Positions 56,488 to 64,000 of a stretch of 64,000 nt of DNA are shown here, one piece after another. The translations under genes and the position numbers were made by a program. The notes beneath the pieces were generated by a model. That model was given only the letters and a program-made list of their open reading frames with translations, was not told where the DNA came from and did not search any database. Position 1 is the stretch's first letter. Each line of letters begins with the position of its first letter. Source of the stretch: Bicyclus anynana. Lineage: Eukaryota; Arthropoda; Insecta; Lepidoptera; Nymphalidae. The stretch spans positions 466,501-530,500 of the forward strand of contig NC_069083.1 in the NCBI RefSeq assembly GCF_947172395.1, read 5' to 3'.

Positions 56488-56997
56488 TCACGAAGATTTC
56501 TCTTTGTCACTGTCGCTTCCAGATTTATCCTGGATCGGTATGGTTCGCTCGGCCAGCGGCTCCGCTCTGAACGCGATGAGCCTCAACTTGCCCTTGTCCA
56601 GGTGGCACTCCACCCTCTCCGGAGGGAAACCGTCGGGCAGCAGGAAACGCCTCTCGAAATGACTCTTCGTCCACCCACCGTCGCGTTTAATTTCCTTCTT
56701 TCCTTCGATCGTGATCTCATTCCCCACTGTCTTCACTTGAATCTGCTCGGGAGTAAAGTTCTGCACGTCCAAATGCACTTCCACTTTCTTCCCGTCTGCT
56801 TTTATCTCAGAATCCGAGTAAACACCTTCGATGCCATGCTCATGTTCCACCGGCGTGACTTGACGCATGTACTTCACCGGGTCCCTGAAGAATGGATCCT
56901 TCGCGAACACGGCGAATGGGTCTTCCAGCATCCTGGCCACAGGGTCACGGTAAGCCAGATTTCGTAAATGGCGCAGCCAATACGGTACCAATGACAT
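56488..56997 (-). CDS. Small heat shock protein (Hsp20/alpha-crystallin family)
   Basis: 169 residues, intronless. It is an ATP-independent cytosolic chaperone that forms oligomers and holds unfolding proteins. The N-terminal region (1-60) has the family's Trp and a DPF-rich stretch (EDPFAVFAKDPFFRDPVKYM). The alpha-crystallin domain spans about 61-144: VEVHLDVQNFTPEQIQVKT, ITIEGKKE, then SHFERRFLLPDGFPPERVEC and a GKLRL strand. The C-terminal tail carries the I-x-I anchor (IPI, 153-155) and ends in an acidic/Lys/Ser-rich stretch. Length is typical for insect members (about 170-200). The ATG is the first in frame, with a short A-rich leader AAAAATACAAAA before it. A TATA box and heat-shock elements lie about 0.6 kb upstream because a MITE has entered the 5' UTR. 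The 202-codon plus-strand frame is a shadow. Confidence 0.95.
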   Translation of the reverse strand: MSLVPYWLRHLRNLAYRDPVARMLEDPFAVFAKDPFFRDPVKYMRQVTPVEHEHGIEGVYSDSEIKADGKKVEVHLDVQNFTPEQIQVKTVGNEITIEGKKEIKRDGGWTKSHFERRFLLPDGFPPERVECHLDKGKLRLIAFRAEPLAERTIPIQDKSGSDSDKEKSS

Positions 56998-57030
56998 TTT
57001 TGTATTTTTACTCGCGCGTTGCTATGAGAT

Positions 57031-57562
57031 CTCACTCATAGGGATGAAACGATACGAGTAAATACAAGTACGTACTCGATACTTTTGCGCCGATACCAAG
57101 TACTTTTAGTATCGATACTTTGAAATTAAGAATCGAGTGGGTATCGGTCAAAAGTACTCATATCAGTAAACCAATGTCACTATTTTGTTTTAACATTGAT
57201 AATTGAAAATTGCATATTTTAAATTGAAATTATTGAAGGCATCCTAGCCTTAGTTTTGTTTGTGTAGTTGGCAAGCTTGTTTGTCTATGCCACTTCGCTT
57301 AAATTTAACTAGGAAACGTTTGGAAAAATTAATATTTTTAGGAAGCACTACAAAGACAGGCTTTTTCATAAATGTACTTAACAATAAAGAATACCTAGTA
57401 CATGTTACGGTTTTTACTTAAAAATTTCCAAAAACGATTCGATACGAGTAAGTATCGATACTTTTCAACTGATACCAAGTAAGAGTCGATACTTGACGAC
57501 CGATACAGTATCGAGTAAAAGTATCGATACCTCAATGGTATCGTTTCATCCCTACTCACTCA
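57031..57562. mobile_element. hAT-type MITE in the 5' UTR of the small heat shock gene
   Basis: Element 57039-57554 (516 bp). Perfect 17-base inverted ends, TAGGGATGAAACGATAC, are flanked by identical 8-base duplications CTCACTCA (57031-57038 and 57555-57562), as expected of hAT transposition. No transposase ORF. Subterminal zones are full of GTATCGATAC-like motifs, including TATCGATA at 57110, 57453 and 57522. That is also the binding site known for the insect factor DREF. Perfect ends suggest a young insertion. Confidence 0.93.
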
Positions 57563-57576
57563 ATGGTTTGTTTATT

Positions 57577-57678
57577 TTCAAATGACGGCGCGATCGCGCT
57601 TCTGCGCCGTATTTATACCCGGAGGAAAGCGCTCTCTATCGACGAGAAGTCGCAAGAACTCTCGCGAAAGTTCCAGAG
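57577..57678 (-). promoter_or_regulatory. Heat-shock promoter: HSE array, TATA box, initiator
   Basis: Plus-strand positions show GAA at 57646, GAA at 57656, GAA at 57666, TTC at 57671 and GAG at 57676, all on a 5-base period. That is the GAAnnTTC pattern bound by heat-shock factor. On the minus strand, TATAAATA (57617-57610) follows about 30 bases downstream, and an initiator-like TCATT lies at 57585-57581, about 32 bases from the TATA start. Without the MITE the 5' UTR would be about 65 bases. The short frames seen here on the plus strand are not genes. Confidence 0.85.
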
Positions 57679-58318
57679 ATACGTTCGACGTAAACACATG
57701 GAATTTGTGCGCAATAAGCGTGCAGCGACATCTATTGTTGAATAGAAAAGATATTCTTTTGAAAAATATTTAATTTTATCTTTAAGATTTAATGTAATTT
57801 AATGTAAGAAAAATTTACTTAATTCTACCAAAACAATCAGATAAAACATTCTTATCTCTAATAAGTGAATAAATTTTAGTGATTGCGAAATATGTGCAGC
57901 GCCATCTAGTCTTAAGTAAATTTATTGTATTTTTTTCTACTAATTATAAGAGTTCCATTTTGGTCCCAGTAATATTTTTAATCAATTTATGTAACAAAAT
58001 TCAAAACCAATAACTACATTTATTATAAATTTTCACTAGCAGACCCAGTCAGGCTTCGCTATTATGCATACTGTGGCTATGACTTATGTGCACTTTCTTC
58101 CTATACCTACCCTACACTACCCAACCCTACCTCTACCCTAAACTTCCCCTGAATTCATTTGTTACAAAAAATGTAACAAATGAAGAACTGCTCGACCGAT
58201 TTTGTGCAAAACTTCACGTCATATCCTACCCATTCTTGAGTTATAAAATCACAACGAAAAGTGGCGTTGATTTTTATGTTATTTACCTACATAGATTTGA
58301 TGTTTTGTGGTCAGTCAA
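57679..58318. other. Intergenic, nothing recognised
   Basis: A C-rich CTACCCTACACTACCCAACC stretch at 58105-58150 resembles the complement of the tract at 36.5 kb. A family L-like remnant surrounds it. No gene. Confidence 0.45.
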
Positions 58319-58620
58319 GCGCCAGATAGCCTCGTGGATATGACCTCTGCCTCCGATTTCGGAGGGTGTGGGTTCGAATCCGGTCCTGGGCATGCACCTC
58401 TAACTTTTAACTTTTCATTTTAAGAAATTAAATATCACGTGGCTCAATCGGTGAAGAAAAACATCGTGAGGAAACCTGCATACCAGAGAATTATCTTAAT
58501 TCTCTGCGTGTGTGAAGTCTGCCAATCCGCATTGGACTAGCGTGATGGACTATTGGCTTAACCCCTCTCATTCTAAGAGAAGACTCGAGCTCAGCAGTGA
58601 GCTGAATATGGGTGATGACG
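58319..58620 (+). mobile_element. tRNA-derived SINE (family B), copy 7, full length
   Basis: Head AGATAGCCTCGTGGATATGA, B box GTGGGTTCGAATCCGG, body and tail ending GCTGAATATGGGTGATGACG. Confidence 0.92.
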
Positions 58621-58992
58621 AAGCGCCATCTAGTAAGTAGTGCGATTTAAGACCTTGCTTATAATATGCATTGCATAATGTTTACATCATAGCATTGGTG
58701 ACAGCAGAATCAAGTGAACAGCTCGAAGCTGCCGTTGTTATCAGCTCGAGCAGTTAGCAATTTCAATTTTTAAATATAGGTGATTGTGTTTTTGCACTTA
58801 TTGGCACGTCACAATCGACGTTCTCTTCCATTGTTCCTATAAAACAAGAAAGCGAGCTGGCAGGAAGCGTGGCGACATTCTATACCTACCTAAAGCAGTC
58901 TACAGCTTTGCTTTAGCAGTGAGTGTATGTCTGGCAACTGCTTGACCACACGATGAAATATCACAATATATGTTGCCAACCAACGAATATTT
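58621..58992. other. Intergenic, nothing recognised
   Basis: No gene or repeat identified between the two SINEs. Confidence 0.45.
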
Positions 58993-59309
58993 TTGACGGC
59001 CTCTGTGGCGCAGTGGTATGCGCGGTGGATTCACAAGACGGAGGTCCTGGGTTCGATCCCCGGCAGGACAGATTGAGATTTTCTTAATTTGTCCAGGTCT
59101 GGCTGGTGGGAGGCTTCGACCGTGGCTAGTTACCACCCTACCGGCAAAGACGTACCGCCGAGCGATTTAGCGTTTCGGTGCGATGCCGTGTAGAAACCGA
59201 AAGGGGTGTGGATTTTCATCCTCCTCCTAACTAGTTAGCCCGCTTCCTTCTTAGACTGCATCATCACTTACCATCAGGTGAGATTGTAGTCAAAGAATAA
59301 AAAAAAAAC
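58993..59309 (+). mobile_element. tRNA-derived SINE (family A), copy 6, full length
   Basis: Head GACGGCCTCTGTGGCGCAGT, B box GGGTTCGATCCCC, complete body, and tail GTAGTCAAAGAATAAAAAAA. It serves as the reference copy for the family in this window. Confidence 0.93.
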
Positions 59310-60910
59310 CACGCCAAGCAGTTGCTGCTCGAGCGGCGTGTACGTCCGTTCAAACTATTTATAGATAATAATGTGGGACTGTGCAACTGCATCTTGGCTT
59401 TTCCCCTGTCGGAGCAGGCGAAGGTGCTGTGCACTTTGTTATAACATAGAATACCTAGATTATTTTGGATTTAAATTGTATTGTAGAAATAATGTATTTA
59501 GTTAGTTAAAGTCTAAAATTGTTAGCAGAATTACGGAGCGACATTATCACTCTGTGATAAAGCTTCAAAGATTATTTAAAAAAAAAATCTGTAGTTCACA
59601 AAGTACCTACACTGAATATAGGATAGTTCACTATGCATTAGCAGCTTGAAGCAATCGTAACTATCCTGACCGCTTCAAGCTGTTGGTGTATGCCCGGCCT
59701 AACGACGCGTCTATATGTAATTGATTTCTCGTTTCAGTAGCCTGCCGAAGGTATCTGTACCTGCCATTATTTTTAAATATGCTCGTATTCAAGTAAATCC
59801 AGTACCCAACCGGTCCAGTATAATTTTATTTATTTATCTAATAAAGACAGTTTAAGTAAAAATAAAATAAGAATAAAAGCCTGTATTGGGTAGACATACC
59901 TCATTTTATAAAAGATGAAAGTCACCATAGGCATAAGCGTAGGCCAATAATTATGGGGGGGTAGGAAGTATTAGATTGATCTAGGGGGGATAGAATTTTA
60001 GCCCTAGAATTCAGGGCTACCTCTTTAAAATTCTATTATAGACGCCAAAATTCAAAATATACCTTCGAAGAAAATTCAATAAAATCAGTAAAGTCAATAA
60101 ACCCGCCCACCCTAGAAAATAATAAGCCAAAGACCATAGGCCATAGCTAAGGTAAGAATCTTGTGTAGCTATTACGTTTTGATCCTGACGGTTTGGCTTG
60201 GCTAAATATAAAACTTTAGCCAAGGGTTGCCATGTTGGGAAAAATGTTTCTGTTAACTGAGAACCTGAAAACCTGCTACCTCCCAAAACCACCACGGTCC
60301 ATTCGCTATAGTTACCTTCCGTACTTACCCGTGGTATGCGCAATGCGCTTACAAACTTTTAGCTTTTAATAAATGAGGAAGGTCTGGCAAACACGGCTCT
60401 AGCTAAAAACGTAAGTAATGTAGTGAGTCAGGGTTTGACGTTAGACCTCATGTCGTGATTCTCTAATTGGAAAAGGCAATAATATGAAAATATCCTCTAG
60501 AGTTATTTAAGAATATAAGGAAAACCGCGGAAAATATTTTTTATTGGAGTATATTTTTTATATAGAATTTACAGCGTGACAGCGTTACGTTTTTTGTGCG
60601 CAACCTATTCTGCGCACCTTTCACCGTGCGCTGCCGCCAACACCGTAATCGGTTTCTCTTTAACTTTTCAGGCGTGAGTATTGAGACGTAACGTATGCTG
60701 CGGGGCAACATACACCTATTTAGACTATTTTATATCCAGTCGTGCGTCGGAACTGTCACACGCTTTTTTACATTTGTACTTTATGTATGTAGCAATTTAT
60801 CATCATTTAAAGCAACTTTTATTGTCCGTTGTAAGACAGTCTTCCTTCAGATATACCCTATATTTGAAGATTTAGGTATAGTTACCTTGGGCACGCTCAT
60901 GATTTATTTC
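59310..60910. other. Intergenic; one unexplained frame
   Basis: Positions 60017-60343 hold a 108-codon minus-strand frame with a hydrophobic stretch (LGWAGLLTLLILLNFL). It has no recognised family and no clear splice or start context; it may be a repeat. Positions 59939-60025 contain G-runs and a small TAGCCCT/AGGGCTA palindrome. Nothing else recognised. Confidence 0.35.
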
Positions 60911-60950
60911 ATTATCAGCCGATGGACATCCACCGCTGGTCTCAGAAGTA
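60911..60950 (-). pseudogene. RTE LINE 3' end remnant
   Basis: ATTATCAGCCGATGGACATC corresponds to the 3' end of the intact LINE (ATCAGCCGATAGACGTCC at 43611). Only about 40 bases remain. Confidence 0.6.
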
Positions 60951-61062
60951 AAGACTCCCAAAAAATAAGGTTCCGCCGTCTGCTTCATAGTTCTTACAAT
61001 CTCCTTCGAAGACTTGATTGTTCTGTCAGATGTTAGAGAATAGTTATTAAAACCTGGGCTCC

Positions 61063-61105
61063 CAGCTTAATGTGCTGACTGAGGCACAGTCAGCACATTA
61101 AGCTG
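61063..61105. repeat. Perfect 18-bp hairpin
   Basis: CAGCTTAATGTGCTGACT pairs exactly with 61088-61105 around a GAGGCAC loop. It lies about 470 bases upstream of the secreted-peptide gene. Confidence 0.75.
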
Positions 61106-61450
61106 CACACAGCACAGTAGATATAGTAAAGATAACTTACACCATTACCACAGAACAAAGAAACATTACCCACTAACATAAGTAGATTTTTTTCGTGTTC
61201 CTTCCCTTTTTTCCTTTAACATTTTATGTACGTATCAGCAGGCAGAGATAAATGATATTTAAGAATAGATAGGTAGATACTAAACATATCCGCGATACCA
61301 AGGTATCCAGTTCACAAGATTTTCCTTTGTTGACCGCTTGCTCAACCAATGCTGATCCGATAATGAGCCATAATTGCAACGATACACTTTACACTACCAA
61401 TGTCACACTACCTGCGTCATACTCCGCTGCACTTGGTGGGGATTACTTTC

Positions 61451-61490
61451 TGTATATAATCCCATGGATAATCCGTTTAAACACATTCGG
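61451..61490 (+). promoter_or_regulatory. TATA promoter of the secreted-peptide gene
   Basis: TGTATATAAT at 61451-61460 lies about 75 bases before the ATG at 61533. Transcription would be expected to start near 61485. No strong initiator consensus is seen. Confidence 0.5.
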
Positions 61491-61532
61491 CTTTATAGTG
61501 GGCAAAAATTTGCAATAGAAAATAAATTAAAA

Positions 61533-61608
61533 ATGAATTCTATATTGTTTGTGTTGTTCCTTGTGATTTGCATTGCTTACAGTAAGCCTTTGGAGAACAC
61601 TGAAATTG
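61533..61608 (+). CDS. Peptide precursor exon 1 (signal peptide)
   Basis: ATG in AAAATTAAAAATG context, 25 codons plus one base, donor ATTG|GTATGT. It encodes the signal peptide and the start of the spacer (KPLENTEI). The longer upstream frame (61374) is in the same register, but its first part overlaps the TATA box. The second Met, which begins the signal peptide, is therefore preferred. Confidence 0.75.
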
Positions 61609-63572
61609 GTATGTATTCTATTATGTTATTCTGCATTATTAAATGTACTTATAATCATTATCAGTCTAACTGTAACGGCCCACTATAAGGCCAGGCCATT
61701 GTAGGCCATTTGTATAGTTGTGGATTTAAGCGAAATATGTTGTATGGATAAGTGAAACAAAGTTCATTGATAGTAAAATATACAACAGATTATTCCATCA
61801 TTAAGATTAGTTGATCAACAAGTATATACTTGCATAAAGATTTTTAAACTGCACACGCAGTATCTAACAAAAAGTTATATCATACAATAATCACCTACTA
61901 CTATTAAGGGTTCATTTACACGAGCAGCAACTGCTACCGACGACTGCAGTCGGCGACGTTTCGGCGGCAGTCGGCAGCAGTCGCCGACTGCAGTCAACGG
62001 CAGTCAACTGCAGTCGTCGGGAGCAGTTGTCAGCTGCCGTTGGCAACGTGCTGCTTGTGTAAATGAACCCTAAGCAGATAACTAATTGATAATTACATTT
62101 TCAGAACCTGCCTCTCAGATAGCTCCAGAGCACAAGCTTTTCAAAAGGTTTATAAACCCATCAATGACATCAGGCGGATTTAGGAACAATGACCTCTCCA
62201 AAATTAGAGCCAAGAGAGAGTAAGTATCTAATGTCTCACGCACCCATGCAGACAAAAAGCGTTCAGGCTTAAGATACGCGCCACAAGATGTATCCACAGA
62301 ACAGACATCGCTAAAAGGCAAAAGCTAACGATATATCAATATGACGCTAAAGATAGATACGAGTGTATTGTCAACTAAATAATAGCGGCAATATCGAGAA
62401 TATCTCTCACTCTTTCGTTGCGATGGGACGAAAGAGACATTGAATTGATCGACATTTCTCTCTCAGCTCTCTCGTACATGACATAATTATGTTACCGCAT
62501 TAGGATTATGCAGGCAAAGGCAACCATCACTAATCATCTCGCAATCATAACAACTCATATTAGGCTCAATGTTGGGCACAAGTCTCCTCACAGAATGAGA
62601 GGAGTTAACCCTTAGTTAACGCTGTCTAAATGCGGATTGGCAGACTTCACATAGAGTGAACAAAATTCTTAGATATGCAGGTCTTCTCAAGACGTTTTTC
62701 TTTCGCCAATTGAGACACGTGATATTTAATTTCTTAAAATGCACTTACTCGTAACTGAAAAGTTGGAGGTGCATGCCCCGGACCGGATTCGAAGATACTC
62801 CCTCTGAATCGAAGGCAGAGGTCATATCTATTGGGCTATCACGTCTCTCAGGCAATATAGTATGTTATAATTACCGTTGGCCTTGCAGGCAATGAATGTT
62901 TTGATTATCGTTGGCCCTTGCAATCATCCATTTTCAGTTTAGCAGAGGAGTGTGAGAGGCTGCGGCTCTGCAAGCTACACGCGGGCTCCAGTAGAAATTT
63001 CATAGCGGCGTTTGAATTATACTTTGTGAAGTAAGTTTTTTGTTTATAAAACTCATTATTTTCTTAGTTGTTCTTAGAAGAACTCTCAGGAACTACTTTT
63101 ATTTACCGAAGAATATCGTTCCCATGGAAATACAGGTCAATGACTCCATGAGGTTTCAAATATGGGATAACTTAGCCTAGCGACTGTTAGTTTAGTTAGC
63201 TATGGTGTTTTTTACTTAACAAACTGTTCATTTGTTTGGCCCGTCAACTATAACAATTTAAAATATTATTAGGTAACTTAGTCAGGCTATTTCAAAAGCA
63301 TTAATGAAATTTTAGATCTTTCTCTCTGATTGGTGCAAAGGCTAATCTGCGATGGGTGCGACGTCGTCATGCTTATTTATATCGCTTATTTATAGATGCT
63401 ACACAATACCAGTGTGTTTATGAATAATAGTAAGTTAAAATTACATTTATATAGGTTCCTATAATAAATATTAACATGTTTTTTTTTGTTCAGCAAAGAA
63501 AACGCTCGTCTCTGGGACCACCGGCAGCACTCGTCGGCCGACTGCGACCAGAGATACAGTTGTGACACGTAA
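61533..63572 (+). CDS. Secreted cysteine-containing peptide precursor, four exons (gene span)
   Basis: Joined exons: 61533-61608, 62105-62219, 62938-63030 and 63494-63572. The product is 120 residues. Residues 1-17 are a clear signal peptide (MNSILFVLFLVICIAYS). Two Lys-Arg sites (39-40 and 62-63) divide the rest into a short acidic spacer, a 23-residue middle peptide and a 57-residue C-terminal part. That last part starts DLAEECERLRLC and ends ADCDQRYSCDT. It has four cysteines as two CX5C motifs (69/75 and 112/118), which could form a disulfide-tied helical hairpin. This is the layout of a neuropeptide or peptide-hormone precursor, acting outside the cell. All introns are GT-AG with consistent phases (1, 0, 2 bases carried). 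I do not recognise the family. Introns carry a PIF-like MITE and a SINE. AATAAA at 63632 is 60 bases after the stop. Confidence 0.75.
61609..62104 (+). other. Peptide gene intron 1
   Basis: GTATGT to TTTTCAG. It contains the PIF/Harbinger-like MITE at 61918-62070. Confidence 0.7.
61915..62073. mobile_element. PIF/Harbinger-like MITE
   Basis: 153 bp between TAA duplications (61915 and 62071). Inverted ends GGGTTCATTTACACGAGCAG and GGGTTCATTTACACAAGCAG. The interior is dense in GCAGTCGGC and CTGCAGTC repeats, so it is more GC-rich than the intron. A three-base TAA duplication and GGG-type ends fit this superfamily. No coding capacity. Confidence 0.85.
62105..62219 (+). CDS. Peptide precursor exon 2
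   Basis: Acceptor TTTTCAG|AA, donor GAGAGA|GTAAGT. It encodes residues 26-63, including both dibasic sites (HKLFKR and RAKR) and the middle peptide FINPSMTSGGFRNNDLSKI. The first base pair completes Glu with exon 1's G. Confidence 0.75.
62534..62846 (-). mobile_element. tRNA-derived SINE (family B), copy 8, in intron 2
   Basis: Reversed copy. It has head AGCCCAATAGATATGACC, B box region CGAATCCGGTCCGGGGCATG, and tail in AACTCATATTAGGCTCAATG orientation. It is more diverged than copies 4, 5 and 7. Confidence 0.88.
62938..63030 (+). CDS. Peptide precursor exon 3
   Basis: Acceptor CATTTTCAG|TTTAGC is the only nearby AG that keeps the frame open: AG at 62942 or 62945 leads to a stop within four codons. 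The donor is GTGAA|GTAAGT. It encodes residues 64-94 with the first CX5C pair (ECERLRLC) and the aromatic stretch NFIAAFELYFV. Confidence 0.75.
63494..63572 (+). CDS. Peptide precursor exon 4 (stop)
   Basis: Acceptor TTTTTTTGTTCAG|CAAAG after a strong pyrimidine tract. It encodes residues 95-120 ending CDQRYSCDT and TAA. It supplies the second CX5C pair. Confidence 0.75.
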
Positions 63573-63631
63573 TCTACCAAACCTGTTAAGTCCAATCAAA
63601 ATCCATCTAGTTTTGTCTAAATCATTGTGAT

Positions 63632-63637
63632 AATAAA
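63632..63637 (+). terminator. Polyadenylation signal of the peptide gene
   Basis: AATAAA, 60 bases after the stop codon, within an AT-rich 3' UTR. Confidence 0.55.
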
Positions 63638-64000
63638 TATATTTATTGAAGTAATATTTCTTAAGACGTATAATAGAAGGCAACGTAAATATAATTATTT
63701 TTTTTTATTAAAAAATGTCTTGATTACTGTTTTTGTATGCAATCAAACATAAAAAATACATGATAATACAATATTTGAAGAAAAAACACATATTATATAT
63801 GAATAAATATGTGCTGTGGATATTGAGTATTTCTTTTTGTTATTTGTTATTTCTGGAAAAGTTATTTTGGATGGTTTAATATTCTCGCGGGAGGATTAAA
63901 TAAAATATGTTTATCATTAAAAAACTTTTATTGACCTTCACAGATAAACCTGAATTCACGCACCATCACATCCCAAACAAAAATCACTCAAAACAATAAT
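63638..64000. other. Intergenic, nothing recognised
   Basis: AT-rich up to the window edge, with several further AATAAA motifs. No gene visible. Confidence 0.5.

Noticed and set aside
56359..56967. 202-codon plus-strand open frame
   Set aside because: Exact antisense shadow of the Hsp20 gene, whose protein is unmistakable on the minus strand.
57563..57773. Short plus-strand frames rich in Arg and Lys
   Set aside because: They overlap the heat-shock promoter (HSE and TATA) of the minus-strand gene and have no family resemblance.
60017..60343. 108-codon minus frame with a hydrophobic segment, considered as a membrane protein exon
   Set aside because: No recognised domain and no convincing start or splice context, so left as an unexplained frame.

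Overview
The window looks like nuclear DNA of a lepidopteran (butterfly or moth). It is AT-rich, has long introns and intergenic spacers, and is packed with short interspersed repeats. These include tRNA-headed SINEs, RTE and other non-LTR retrotransposons, fold-back MITEs, and the dispersed element ending in CTAGCGGACGCCCGCG that I know from lepidopteran genomes. There are no bacterial operons and no CRISPR array. I did not identify the species.

Host genes. Three protein-coding genes can be supported. (1) A phospholipid scramblase on the minus strand (about 49.1 to 41.2 kb). I assembled it from four exons with matching phases and GT/AG borders. It gives 237 to 240 residues and ends in the family's calcium-binding segment and membrane helix. 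(2) A small heat shock protein (Hsp20/alpha-crystallin) on the minus strand (56488-56997), intronless, with a TATA box and heat-shock elements at about 57.6 kb. A 516-bp hAT-type MITE with an 8-bp target duplication sits between promoter and start codon, so in the 5' UTR. (3) A four-exon plus-strand gene (61533-63572) for a 120-residue secreted precursor with a signal peptide, two dibasic cleavage sites and a C-terminal peptide with two CX5C motifs. I do not recognise its family, and it is the best candidate for something undescribed. A CpG-rich block at 5.07-5.33 kb may be a non-coding first exon and promoter of a minus-strand gene extending out of the window.

Mobile elements. An apparently intact RTE-type LINE (43595-46845, one 997-residue ORF, 11-bp target duplications) lies in an intron of the scramblase gene. 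Degraded RTE pieces lie at 28.8, 29.8, 40.4 and 60.9 kb. A second, 5'-truncated LINE (37.1-38.9 kb) has split a SINE in two. A third LINE tail is at 20.1-20.7 kb. There are three clear tRNA-SINE families (six, eight and two copies), fold-back MITEs, a GCATGC-rich DNA transposon (two copies), a PIF/Harbinger-like MITE and several perfect hairpins. The most striking hairpin is at 12.25-12.54 kb, where two 110-bp arms appear identical.

Unusual structure. The 3' end of the last recognised scramblase exon, with its splice-donor-like sequence, is repeated five times with an exact 143-bp period (40581-41295). A 130-bp minisatellite lies at 55.15-55.68 kb and a G-rich GGGTA tract at 36.46-36.81 kb. 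About 6.8-12.2, 16.5-20.1, 24.4-28.0 and 48-56 kb are mostly intergenic, with only repeats recognised. All identifications were made by reading; nothing was aligned or searched computationally.
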